This document shows, piece after piece, positions 27,008 to 34,398 of a DNA stretch of 64,000 nucleotides. The stretch spans positions 595,651 through 659,650 of the forward strand of contig NZ_JAHXYR010000004.1 in assembly GCF_019969845.1 (NCBI RefSeq), read 5' to 3'. Source of the stretch: Sphingobacterium sp. GVS05A (GTDB lineage: Bacteria > Bacteroidota > Bacteroidia > Sphingobacteriales > Sphingobacteriaceae). The notes beneath the pieces were generated by a model. That model was not told the origin of the DNA. It did no database searches and worked only from the letters and a program-made list of their open reading frames with translations. Both the position numbers and the translations under genes were made by a program. The stretch's first letter is position 1, and every line of letters begins with the position of its first letter.

Positions 27008-27610
27008 TTAATTACTCACCATTACATTTACAACTGCGCCAGCTTCATTGACTTCAACAAATCCACTTACTTCATTCTCTATAAAAACGTCGTAATGGTA
27101 ATCCTCATAAATTGGCGAAGATCCTAAAGCATATCCGTAAACATTATAAGAGGTGCTCGTTCCTGTTTGCACGGCAACGGTTTTTTGCCTGGCAAATGCA
27201 ATCCAACTAATGATATAATATTTCCCAGGTTTCAGGTTTGTAAACTGAAAAGTACCTTTATCATCCAAAAATCTGCCTTCTATCCGATAAGTAAATGCAA
27301 CAGGGCTCATTGTAGCCTGCTTTTTACGATTATTAAATTTTTTCTTTAACTCCAGAAACTCGGTGAAATAGGGTGTTACCGGGAATAGTAGGATCTGGCT
27401 TCCTTTAACTCCAAAATTATCTTTCCCCTTTTTCTTAAGTGTAGCGGTGCCTTCTATCGTAGCGCTTCCTCTTTCCATCAATCTTGCTGTCTCCGCTTCA
27501 TTAAAAGGCGTAGTGGGAAGAACCCATTGAGGAGCTTTTTGTGCATAAGCAATGCTGCAACATAAAAAAAGCAACAAATTAATCGATAATATCTTTGGTA
27601 ATGTTTTCAT
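27008..27610 (-). CDS. Secreted hypothetical protein
   Basis: Signal peptide (MKTLPKILSINLLLFLCCSI, then AYAQ), followed by a beta-rich domain. The stretch FLDDKGTFQFTNLKPGKYYI resembles carboxypeptidase-regulatory-like/SpaA-type beta-sandwiches. No exact family. First gene of the operon with the LRR protein. Confidence 0.65.
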   Translation of the reverse strand: MKTLPKILSINLLLFLCCSIAYAQKAPQWVLPTTPFNEAETARLMERGSATIEGTATLKKKGKDNFGVKGSQILLFPVTPYFTEFLELKKKFNNRKKQATMSPVAFTYRIEGRFLDDKGTFQFTNLKPGKYYIISWIAFARQKTVAVQTGTSTSYNVYGYALGSSPIYEDYHYDVFIENEVSGFVEVNEAGAVVNVMVSN

Positions 27611-27867
27611 ATTTTTATTGCTTCAATTTTTGTGCATTTAAAATTTAGTAGAACTTATGGCTTATTAATAACTTCGGATTCGTTTTTTGAGCTCAAAAGT
27701 TGTGCCATCAGTTGCGGTTAAGGTGATTTTAAGTTTCTTATAGTAGTTATAATCGCAAGCTAATCTCCCTAATCTATGGGAGGTTTTTTTTAGTGTCCTT
27801 CTTCGTTTCTATCGCTAACCGTTAACTCTGCCTACTTTTCGGTAGCTCCCCGATACCGCTTAAGAGG
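27611..27867. other. Intergenic region with a MANQF-leader hairpin remnant
   Basis: A GC-containing hairpin CTCCC/GGGAG followed by eight T lies at about 27767-27789 on the plus strand, with no plus-strand gene to serve. At 27834-27863 is ACTTTTCGGTAGCTCCCCGA and following, a solitary copy of the hairpin that opens the leader of the beta-helix gene at 61091. Confidence 0.45.
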
Positions 27868-27895
27868 GTTTCATTTTGACGGTAAAAGCATAGGC

Positions 27896-28417
27896 TTATT
27901 GGCAAGGTAATTGTTTAAATAGCTGAAAATTTTCATCATCAAAGCAAACTATTGTAATTATTTTGATTGTTGTATTTGATTCAAGAAAATGATTTATCGC
28001 GTTAATCGATATTTGGGCAGCTAATTTCTTTGGGAACCTGTATATACCTGTGCTGATATTCGGAAAAGCAATTGTTGTACAGCTATTATCCACAGCCAGT
28101 TTAAGGGAGTTGAAGTAACAATTTGCCAGGAGGTTCTCTTCATTCTTTTGGCCGCCATTCCAAACAGGACCGACGGTGTGGATAACATATTTAGCGTGTA
28201 GTTTGCCAGCTGTGGTGATAACAGCTTCACCCGTTTTACAGCCCCCTTGTCTAGCTACTATCATTCGGCATTCTTCCAGAATAGCTGGACCACCTGCTCG
28301 GTGAATGGCACCATCTACACCGCCACCACCAAGTAAGGAGCTATTTGCAGCGTTTACGATTGCATCGACTTCAATCTTAGTGATATCTGCTTTAATAACG
28401 TTTATTATTTTGTTCAT
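27896..28417 (-). CDS. Macrodomain protein (YmdB-like O-acetyl-ADP-ribose deacetylase)
   Basis: 173-residue single macrodomain that binds ADP-ribose and can remove O-acetyl or mono-ADP-ribose. Visible signatures: [20 protein letters not shown] (residues 11-30), [34 protein letters not shown] and the loop [10 protein letters not shown] near 122. It is nearly identical to the gene at 51217, including about 120 bases of 5' flank, so it is part of a segmental duplication (see finding). Confidence 0.9.
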   Translation of the reverse strand: MNKIINVIKADITKIEVDAIVNAANSSLLGGGGVDGAIHRAGGPAILEECRMIVARQGGCKTGEAVITTAGKLHAKYVIHTVGPVWNGGQKNEENLLANCYFNSLKLAVDNSCTTIAFPNISTGIYRFPKKLAAQISINAINHFLESNTTIKIITIVCFDDENFQLFKQLPCQ

Positions 28418-28528
28418 CGGGTATGGAATAATATTAGGGCATTTGCATAGCCGATGGCAATAATATTTTAAATTTAATAAATTTTACCCATTAAAGCTTC
28501 CCTTATCAGCTTAACACAAGTTATTGGT

Positions 28529-28705
28529 TTATTCTTTCGGACTCCATGACATCATCGTCAAATCATTCATTATCCAGACACTTACATCTTCATCCCCCTT
28601 TAATAAGTACATTAAATCGCTAAATTTTATACTTTCCTCTTCTGTTTCTAAATTCCAAACTTTTTCGAGTTCTATACTCCAAGTTTCAAAGTTTTTAGTC
28701 TTCAT
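28529..28705 (-). CDS. Small protein or chimeric fragment, 58 residues
   Basis: Frame MKTKNFETWSIELEKVWN to LKGDEDVSVWIMNDLTMM. The first 43 residues read like a real protein start. The end is built from the decayed copy of the 22669-family segment in a different frame plus the edge of the macrodomain duplication, so it is probably a fusion product, not an original gene. Confidence 0.35.
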   Translation of the reverse strand: MKTKNFETWSIELEKVWNLETEEESIKFSDLMYLLKGDEDVSVWIMNDLTMMSWSPKE

Positions 28706-28734
28706 TTGTCGATCTTAGTTAGCTGTTTTAAGTA

Positions 28735-28826
28735 GAACACACCGTTTCTGGGCTTACAAAAGTTGGTTTTAGCAAAACCCGTCCCGATCTTATTTCGTTG
28801 AGTCCGCAGGCACGGTTGGCACAACC
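28735..28826 (-). repeat. attC-like spacer 6
   Basis: Plus strand: CACCGTTTCTGGGCTTAC at the left and GCACGGTTGGCACAAC at the right. The left core is degenerate (AACGG for AACGTT on the minus strand). It follows the Imm17-like gene. Confidence 0.5.
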
Positions 28827-28855
28827 TTAATAAGCACTTTTCATATTTACCACTA

Positions 28856-29110
28856 TTATTTACTCCTTATTAAAAGCCAAACCGTACCGGCTATTAAAAA
28901 AATGCCGGAAATAAAAATGGTTACCCTGAATGCTTTGCGTCCCAGCCAATAACCAAGGGGGTTTTTTACCGAATTGTAAGGTGGGTTGTACAATCAGTTC
29001 CAATTACCAATTGCCGACCACGTAAAGAAAATCCCCAGCACAAGCATAAAATATTCGAAGCCGTGCTTTTGGCCAGAAATGTACTGTTGTGCCTGTTCTA
29101 AATAATCCAT
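28856..29110 (-). pseudogene. Immunity protein 17 (Imm17)-like, split by in-frame TGA
   Basis: The frame MDYLEQAQQYISGQKHGFEY, FMLVLGIFFTWSAIGNWN, then TGA at 28994-28996, then in frame LYNPPYNSVKNPLGYWLGRK and AFRVTIFISGIFLIAGTVWL. Two membrane helices with the NWN-x-LYNPP and GYWLGRK motifs match Imm17, an inner-membrane immunity family of polymorphic toxins. The stop is where a tryptophan codon (TGG) would be. Both halves are too short to be seen as separate genes. 13 bases after the previous gene, so the two share one cassette. Confidence 0.7.
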
Positions 29111-29123
29111 TTGGTTTATTTAT

Positions 29124-29493
29124 TTACGCTCCACGATTATCGTACCAATCGCTATTGCTGTTAATTCCCAATTCAAATTTTTCTTTATCGATATTTGCCG
29201 TTTGAACGATTTTTTGCAATGCATTTTCCTTGCTGTCAAAACTTATGGCACTCACTTTTGCATCTTTATCAATCCAAATGCTGGCTGTATAAATAATAAA
29301 GTTTGGATGCTCTTCATTCATTCTTTTGATAGCTTTTTCTAGCATTGCGTTTAGCTCTGTAATAATCGAAAATTACGCTAATTCTTTTTCCATTTTTATA
29401 CAGGAAATAGTCACTGAACATTGCTTCAATAATTAAGTTATCTATGCTTTTGATTTTCTTACGAAATTCTTCTTTGAATTTTTTGGTTGTCAT
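29124..29493 (-). pseudogene. Hypothetical cassette gene, frameshifted
   Basis: ATG 29493 opens MTTKKFKEEFRKKIKSIDNL and IIEAMFSDYFLYKNGKRI; near 29370 the frame shifts by one base, and the next frame carries ITELNAMLEKAIKRMNEE, then FIIYTASIWIDKDAKVSAIS to SDWYDNRGA. Total about 122 residues, family unknown. The next gene, Imm17-like, starts 13 bases downstream with no spacer repeat, so this may be its partner. Confidence 0.6.
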
Positions 29494-29525
29494 ATCTTGT
29501 TCTGATTAGTTTGTCTGTATTAAGT

Positions 29526-29655
29526 ACAACGTTTCGGGGCTTTGCGATGGTAGGACAATCGAAGCACAAAAGCTTGTTTTATTACTAATGTTCAATTAAA
29601 AGAACTGCTGTTCAGTTTGAGCTTCAGCCCGCCTGACGCAAAACCCTTGTTACCA
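29526..29655 (-). repeat. attC-like spacer 5
   Basis: Plus strand: ACAACGTTTCGGGGCTTTGC at the left and CGCAAAACCCTTGTTACC at the right, which are imperfect inverted copies (TTTGCG/CGCAAA, GGGG/CCC, AAC/GTT). Lies between the 29662 gene and the 29493 gene start. Confidence 0.6.
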
Positions 29656-29661
29656 GCAGTA

Positions 29662-30549
29662 TTACTTTTCTGTAAGTCTGTTTAATAATTCTTGTTCTTT
29701 TTTTCCTAATGTTCGTATTTGTTCAGCACTTTTTAAACAATCAATTGCTTTGTTTATACTTGTCAATTTAGATTTTTCGGTTTTGTCGGATTTTGACTTT
29801 ACAACAAGTTTATTAGCTTGTCCAATAAACTTTTGATAGTTTTTCCAATCTTTTTCGGTCAGATGTGCAAAAGGGTCAACTTTTGCTTGTTTTGGTTTTA
29901 TATAATCCGATGCAAAATCAATTTCCTGCTGTGTTGCTATTTTGGAATTAAATTCTCTGAAATTTACGAACTCTGGCAAATTTTCTTCAAACCATTTTTT
30001 TGCCTTTTCAGTAAGATAAATATGTCCGGCACTTTTGCTAATAAAAATATCGTTACCTGTCCAAGAGTTTTCAATAATGAAGAGCTCATCTCTTCCAGAC
30101 ACGTTCTTTTGCTTTCTTCCAATTAAAGTTTCTTTATCTAATTTCAAACACCAGATTGCTTCCATTTTTTCGGCAATTTCAGCATTATGCTTTCTTGTGG
30201 AAATATAATTTTCCGGCTCGCCTCCAGCTGGATAAATCTTGGGCTTATCTGCCTCCAAATCCCAATTTTGCCAATCGATATCTACTATTTTTTTGAAAGT
30301 TGTATTGATGAATTGAATTCCTTTCAAATCAGATTTTTCTAATTTTTGCCTGGTACTTTCAGAAACTAAAATCATATCCCACTTTTTATAAATTGCAGGA
30401 ACAAAAGGACCTGCACGTTCTATACATATGATTTCGTCATTATTTTCATCAGGGTATGCAAACCCTGTAAACAAGGTATTTCCATAATCGCCCCAGGGCA
30501 TTTTTTTGTTTTCAAATGTGTAAAAGTTCATAGTTTCTTTGTCAGTCAT
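29662..30549 (-). CDS. Hypothetical cassette protein, 295 residues (immunity-like)
   Basis: N-terminal half: MNFYTFENKKMPWGDYGNTL, EIICIERAGPFVPAIYKKW and VSESTRQKLEKSDLKGIQF. The last is reminiscent of DUF1629/Imm11-type domains. The C-terminal part is lysine-rich and helical. A decayed paralogue with the same WGDY, ICIERTGPFLPAIY and LKGLDF pieces lies at 45496-45731 beside an Imm11-like gene. The start MTDKETMNFY is the cassette ATG; an internal MNFY at 30531 matches the paralogue start better. Confidence 0.6.
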   Translation of the reverse strand: MTDKETMNFYTFENKKMPWGDYGNTLFTGFAYPDENNDEIICIERAGPFVPAIYKKWDMILVSESTRQKLEKSDLKGIQFINTTFKKIVDIDWQNWDLEADKPKIYPAGGEPENYISTRKHNAEIAEKMEAIWCLKLDKETLIGRKQKNVSGRDELFIIENSWTGNDIFISKSAGHIYLTEKAKKWFEENLPEFVNFREFNSKIATQQEIDFASDYIKPKQAKVDPFAHLTEKDWKNYQKFIGQANKLVVKSKSDKTEKSKLTSINKAIDCLKSAEQIRTLGKKEQELLNRLTEK

Positions 30550-30567
30550 TGGTTTGGAAATATTGCT

Positions 30568-30718
30568 GTTAACGTTTCAGGGCTTGGCGATGGCGGTCAA
30601 TCGAAGCACAAATATTCAATTTTGTGCAAAAGTTCACGTGAATACCCGTCGCAGATAAACTTTACAAAAATGCGAAATCAAACTGGTTCATCCGGCTTGT
30701 GGTAATGCCTTGTTGGCA
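30568..30718 (-). repeat. attC-like spacer 4
   Basis: Plus strand: GTTAACGTTTCAGGGCTTGG at left, CCTTGTTGGC at right, with an internal hairpin GCACAAAT/ATTTTGTGC. The corresponding hairpin in spacer 3 has one compensated base pair. Confidence 0.65.
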
Positions 30719-30727
30719 AAATTTTTT

Positions 30728-31402
30728 TTAATTGCCTTTGGTCGGTTGAACACCATTAGCATCAGCTTTGGAACTTTTTGCGAGATAGTTTAATATATCA
30801 CGTTTAAAATTCTCTGTTACAAATATCTGTTGAATTGTATAGTTGAAATTTTTATCAATTCCTTTGGAAAAATTGCTGATAAATTTTTGTTTATGTTTCT
30901 TATCAAATGAGTCAAATATAAATGTCAATTTTGCTGAATTTTCGTCTAATGTTTCAATATTAATTTTCCATTTAAGTGTTCCCTCCTTAGAAAAAGACTC
31001 GTTAATAACTGGTTTTATTGGATGTTTAAGTGTCTCAGCACTAAATTCCCCTTTGAATAACATTAATAAGTTGGTCTCAAAAGATTTCTCTTTGATTGTT
31101 TTCTGATATTTATTCAAATTTGTTACGATTATAGCAGATTTGTAATTTTTGTTTTCGGTAAAATAAAGTGTGGTAATATTATTATTTTGAGTGATAGAAT
31201 CTATTTTAGTTTCTGTCAGATCATAGTCAGTCAGATAATGATGGTTAAAATTATCAAAATATCTTACAATTTTTTTTACAGGAAATTGTATTGTTTCTGT
31301 TTGATTGTTATTGCGAATTTCCTGTCCGTACGAAAATGAACTTGAGAAAACCATTAGTAGAGCAATTGATGATTTAAAAATAAAATTTGAATTGTTTTTC
31401 AT
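30728..31402 (-). CDS. Secreted hypothetical cassette protein
   Basis: 224 residues with signal peptide ending FSSSFSYGQE. The mature part is lysine/asparagine-rich and beta-alpha mixed (LYFTENKNYKSAIIVTNLNK; WKINIETLDENSAKLTFIFD). No family. It ends AAAATTTTGCCAACAAGG, in register with the spacer. Confidence 0.6.
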   Translation of the reverse strand: MKNNSNFIFKSSIALLMVFSSSFSYGQEIRNNNQTETIQFPVKKIVRYFDNFNHHYLTDYDLTETKIDSITQNNNITTLYFTENKNYKSAIIVTNLNKYQKTIKEKSFETNLLMLFKGEFSAETLKHPIKPVINESFSKEGTLKWKINIETLDENSAKLTFIFDSFDKKHKQKFISNFSKGIDKNFNYTIQQIFVTENFKRDILNYLAKSSKADANGVQPTKGN

Positions 31403-31427
31403 TTTTTTAGTGTTTGGATAAAATTTC

Positions 31428-31550
31428 TGCCAACGTTTTAGGCTTGCCGAAGGCGGGCAAATCGAAGTACAAATCTACAATTTTGTACAAAAGTTCAATT
31501 GAAAAACTACCGTTGAATTTTGCAATCGCGATATGAAATCCTTGTTAGCT
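31428..31550 (-). repeat. attC-like spacer 3
   Basis: Plus strand: TGCCAACGTTTTAGGCTTGC at left and CCTTGTTAGC at right (about 120 bases), with internal hairpin GTACAAAT/ATTTTGTAC. The TAG stop of the upstream cassette gene lies inside the right core (TAGCTAAC on the minus strand), as in many integron cassettes. Confidence 0.7.
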
Positions 31551-32070
31551 ACAATATTTTTAAATCTTTTGCTATTTCTATTCTCCAATTTTCTATATTT
31601 TCTGATTTTGAATTATAGTCATGAATGGGCAAATTTCTTAAATGAAATAAATCTGCTGATTTATCAAATCCAATTCTTGAACCTATAGAAATATATTTTT
31701 CCAAATCAATTTCATCGTCAAAATGGTCGTCAAAATAGTCAATCATTATGTCCATTAACATCAAGTCCACGCTATTTCCATAATCTTTGTAAACTTGGTC
31801 ATTTTCAAGTTCAAATTCTATTATTTGTTCAATTTCGCTGTCAATAAGCAGAACAGTAAAACTTTCCCCACAATCAAAAATAGGAACAATACGTTTTCCA
31901 TGTAGTATTTTATAATTCAATATAGTTGGCAAATAGAAGTATGCGCCGTCTACATTTTCAATTCGATATTTTAATTCTGGAATGTTTCCAATATTTTCTA
32001 AAAATACTTTTGATAGTCCAAAATTCAATAGTTCTTTTATACGTTCTTCTTTTGCAATAATTTCGGTCAT
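31549..32070 (-). CDS. Hypothetical cassette protein, 173 residues (SUKH-like appearance)
   Basis: Segments ELKYRIENVDGAYFYLPT, KRIVPIFDCGESFTVLLID and QIIEFELENDQVYKDYGNSV have the rhythm of SMI1/KNR4 (SUKH) immunity proteins, but the family motif is not certain. Both cassette ends are visible: GTTAGCTACAATATT directly before ATG and AATATTGTAGCTAAC around the stop, a perfect 15-base inverted repeat. Confidence 0.6.
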   Translation of the reverse strand: MTEIIAKEERIKELLNFGLSKVFLENIGNIPELKYRIENVDGAYFYLPTILNYKILHGKRIVPIFDCGESFTVLLIDSEIEQIIEFELENDQVYKDYGNSVDLMLMDIMIDYFDDHFDDEIDLEKYISIGSRIGFDKSADLFHLRNLPIHDYNSKSENIENWRIEIAKDLKIL

Positions 32071-32327
32071 AATATTGTAGCTAACGTTTCTGGGCTTTGC
32101 GTTCGGGCGGGGTACTTTTGTTGAATTACAAAAGTGTTTCTGTAGTCTTCAAAACCATAATCTCCAATACCTAAATTTCTACCTTCATAAGATAGCTCTA
32201 AGGTCTTATTTAGAGTTTCTAAGACAAATTTGTCATTTCCGTTTATTTCTTGATTCCCTTTATTTTTATTATTTAAAGCTTCAATGCAAAAGTTAATAAA
32301 TTCTTCAAGTTCTTGTTTCATTCTCAT
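32067..32327 (-). CDS. Hypothetical cassette gene, 3' end fused to spacer
   Basis: From ATG 32327 (a GTG at 32342 is also possible): MRMKQELEEFINFCIEALNN to GDYGFEDYRNTFVIQQK. The last 15 or so residues are read from the half-spacer at 32078-32115, so the true C-terminus was lost in a deletion that also removed the first half of the spacer. Confidence 0.5.
   Translation of the reverse strand: MRMKQELEEFINFCIEALNNKNKGNQEINGNDKFVLETLNKTLELSYEGRNLGIGDYGFEDYRNTFVIQQKYPARTQSPETLATIL
32078..32115 (-). repeat. attC-like spacer 2, truncated
   Basis: Only the minus-strand right half remains (plus strand GTAGCTAACGTTTCTGGGCT, then TTGCG). The left half was deleted together with the end of the upstream gene. 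Confidence 0.55.
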
Positions 32328-32379
32328 TTTGGTTGTTATCACAAGCTGTCACCTAAGGTCTGTTTATTGGTTTTATACT

Positions 32380-32440
32380 GATAGCTAACGTTTCGGGCTT
32401 TGCGATGGCGGGCAAACCGAAGCCGAAACCTTCAACTAAT
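32380..32440 (-). repeat. attC-like spacer 1, right end of array
   Basis: Plus strand GATAGCTAACGTTTCGGGCT, TTGCGATGGCGGGCAAACCG. It starts the array; its partner half is not clear, though CTACCAACGC lies about 90 bases further on. Beyond it the beta-helix remnant begins. Confidence 0.5.
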
Positions 32441-32943
32441 ATAAAAGATTGCACGATTTTAAATTTTCACATTTCTACCAACGCTATTAAAAATGAACAA
32501 ACATTCACCTATATAAGCACTTTGATTTAAGATGTATTGGCAATTGTTCAAATGTAAAAATATTAATTTTTGCAGAGTAGACTATTTACAATTCGCCGAG
32601 GATCGTCTAAAATTCGTTAAAAAGAATGTGATTCAATTCGTTTGGATACCCCAGCGCCGATTATCTACCACTACATTGATCTATTAAATGAGCCCGATCC
32701 TGGCACAGATGATGGTGGTAGTATCGTTGAAATTAGCGGTGTAAAACTCGACCATCGTTTTGGCGGGATGGTTTCATTGAAATACTTTGGTAACTATGAT
32801 GGAAGCGCTAATGATACCGTTAACAATGCAGTATCAGCTGCTGAGCGGTATCAGGCAAAAAGATATATCGTGCCCTACACGACAAACCCTATCAACCTAC
32901 CTGTTTTGCCAACTCTTGATAATACCATGCGGTTGAGTTTTTA
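32441..32943 (+). pseudogene. Fragment of MANQF-type beta-helix protein
   Basis: From about 32640 one frame encodes DTPAPIIYHYIDLLNEPDPG, TDDGGSIVEISGVKLDHRF and VSLKYFGNYDGSANDTVNN, matching residues about 43-105 of the intact protein at 61192. The MANQF start and the entire beta-helix are absent; a stop follows at 32943. Upstream 32441-32640 holds no clear signal. Confidence 0.75.
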
Positions 32944-33123
32944 GAAGCATTTTTCATATCGGTCTTTGTATTTATCATAGATTTTTTAGACTCCTCCCTG
33001 ATTATTATGCATTGTAAAAGGCCCGACCAATTTTGATCTAGCCCAAAAGCTATTGCCTAAAGTCACTATTACATTTTGCTTTCTTTTGGTTTCGCCTTTT
33101 ATTTTTATGAATTTGCTTTATAC

Positions 33124-33282
33124 ATGTCAACAATAGCTGCATTTTTAGCTTATGGATTAACTTTCTTATGGTTGGCAATTGTGTGGTTTTTCCTACGACC
33201 CAGACAAATCAGAGAGCAGAACCAAAAGATATCAAAGATTATTGATTCTTTGGAAACAATTGAAAAGGATTTAGTGGAATAA
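33124..33282 (+). CDS. Possible small membrane protein
   Basis: ATG 33124 gives MSTIAAFLAYGLTFLWLAIV and a basic tail (WFFLRPRQIREQNQKISKII): one membrane helix with cytoplasmic tail, 52 residues. No family; may be a remnant. Confidence 0.3.
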   Translation: MSTIAAFLAYGLTFLWLAIVWFFLRPRQIREQNQKISKIIDSLETIEKDLVE

Positions 33283-33284
33283 CT

Positions 33285-33566
33285 GTGTTTGACCTCTCCC
33301 AAAAAAGCTTTTTGGCAACTGCGGGATTTATATCAGTGTCGACATTACCCATTGATATCTATAAACATTCCATTAATATGTCCTTTATACGCATTCAGGG
33401 TTTGGCGACAGGAAGCGCGGAAAGTTTTTCAAAAATGAACCGTGCCATTGAGATAAATGACATTCATCCCATTATTGATAAGGTTTATAAAATTGAAAAG
33501 ATCAAAGAAGCCTATAAAAGGATAGAAAATGGAGATATGGTAGGTAAAATCGTTATTTCTCTCTAA
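33285..33566 (+). pseudogene. Zinc-type alcohol dehydrogenase, C-terminal fragment
   Basis: The last 55 residues (QGLATGSAESFSKMNRAIEI, NDIHPIIDKVYKIEKIKEAY, ENGDMVGKIVISL) are the end of an MDR-type alcohol dehydrogenase. The GroES-like and Rossmann domains are absent and there is no plausible start. Confidence 0.7.
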
Positions 33567-33726
33567 TTAGCATTCTTGAATTTTATAAAGATTGTTTGGC
33601 GCTTCTTTTGTTTATGAAGGTGAAGTGGATGTATTTACGAATATCAGAGTCATTCTTCTTCTCATAAATTATCTATTGAAATTAAAGTGGCACCTTAAAA
33701 TATTTTGTTACTTAATCTTTATTGAT

Positions 33727-34293
33727 TTACTTCTCAACAATAGTGATAAGCTTAACCATCATCTCGATCACTTTTTCCTTGGTCAGAGGAATAACATTAT
33801 TTACAATAGTGTAACCTTCCACAAAGGGAATAAGAAAACTTACGATCTCATTAGGCTTTTTACAAAATAAAGAGACCAGATCTATCAACCATAAGCAGTA
33901 GGTCTTATAATAGGTTTCTACAGCATTTTGCAGTTCCTTATTTCTGGATGCCAAAGTCCATATTTCCTGGAACATTAAAATTTGGTGGCTGGATCTGCCA
34001 TCTATCAGTAACATACTCAATACCTTTTCCAAAAAAGCATCTTTATTCGACGTGGTGTCAGCTGTTAAAAGATTTATGGCTTTAGTAAGCTCTTTTTTGC
34101 AGCTTTCAAAATAAAATTCTACCGTGGCAATCAGCAGCAGGTCTTTATCTTTATAGTAATACTGGAGATTACTTAAAGATAAATTGGCATTTTTCGCTAC
34201 TTTTCTCATAGAAAGATTTTCTGCTCCTTCTTTAGTAAGTATCGTTATGGTTGCTGATAAGATATGATGTAACCGCTCTTCTTTTTTGTCCAT
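33727..34293 (-). CDS. TetR/AcrR family transcriptional regulator
   Basis: N-terminal HTH LSMRKVAKNANLSLSNLQYY (about residues 23-42) and a helical ligand domain; 188 residues. It is divergent from the dehydrogenase gene at 34399, and the intergenic region contains two strong palindromes (34334-34349 and 34359-34374), almost certainly its operators. Confidence 0.9.
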   Translation of the reverse strand: MDKKEERLHHILSATITILTKEGAENLSMRKVAKNANLSLSNLQYYYKDKDLLLIATVEFYFESCKKELTKAINLLTADTTSNKDAFLEKVLSMLLIDGRSSHQILMFQEIWTLASRNKELQNAVETYYKTYCLWLIDLVSLFCKKPNEIVSFLIPFVEGYTIVNNVIPLTKEKVIEMMVKLITIVEK

Positions 34294-34333
34294 TCGGTAA
34301 ATTTAAAAATAAAATATTAAAAGTTTGGATGTT

Positions 34334-34374
34334 TAGGTCAAATGACCTAGATTTGTGATAGGTCATTTGACCTA
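34334..34374. promoter_or_regulatory. Double TetR operator
   Basis: TAGGTCAAATGACCTA (34334-34349) and TAGGTCATTTGACCTA (34359-34374), 25 bases centre to centre, each the reverse complement of the other. They lie between the TetR gene and the dehydrogenase gene. Confidence 0.85.
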
Positions 34375-34398
34375 AATTAAATTTTTAAAATATTTTAT

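Larger units (their letters stand above)
28735..32440 (-). mobile_element. Integron-like cassette array without integrase (CALIN-like)
   Basis: Small genes, all on the minus strand and mostly hypothetical, are separated by related spacer repeats (28735-28826, 29526-29655, 30568-30718, 31428-31550, 32078-32115, 32380-32440). Each spacer begins on the plus strand with a variant of AACGTTTCGGGCTTTGCG and, where complete, ends with CCTTGTT plus RGC or ACC. The start and end of each cassette are inverted repeats of each other. This is the layout of integron gene cassettes with attC sites. No intI is in the window; it may lie elsewhere or never have been here. Confidence 0.6.

Noticed and set aside
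28735..32440. CRISPR array
   Set aside because: The repeats are 90-150 bases, divergent, and separated by genes, not short unique spacers.
28735..32440. Simple MITE/REP insertion between genes
   Set aside because: A mobile repeat would not explain why the start and end of each gene unit are inverted copies of each other and differ between units.
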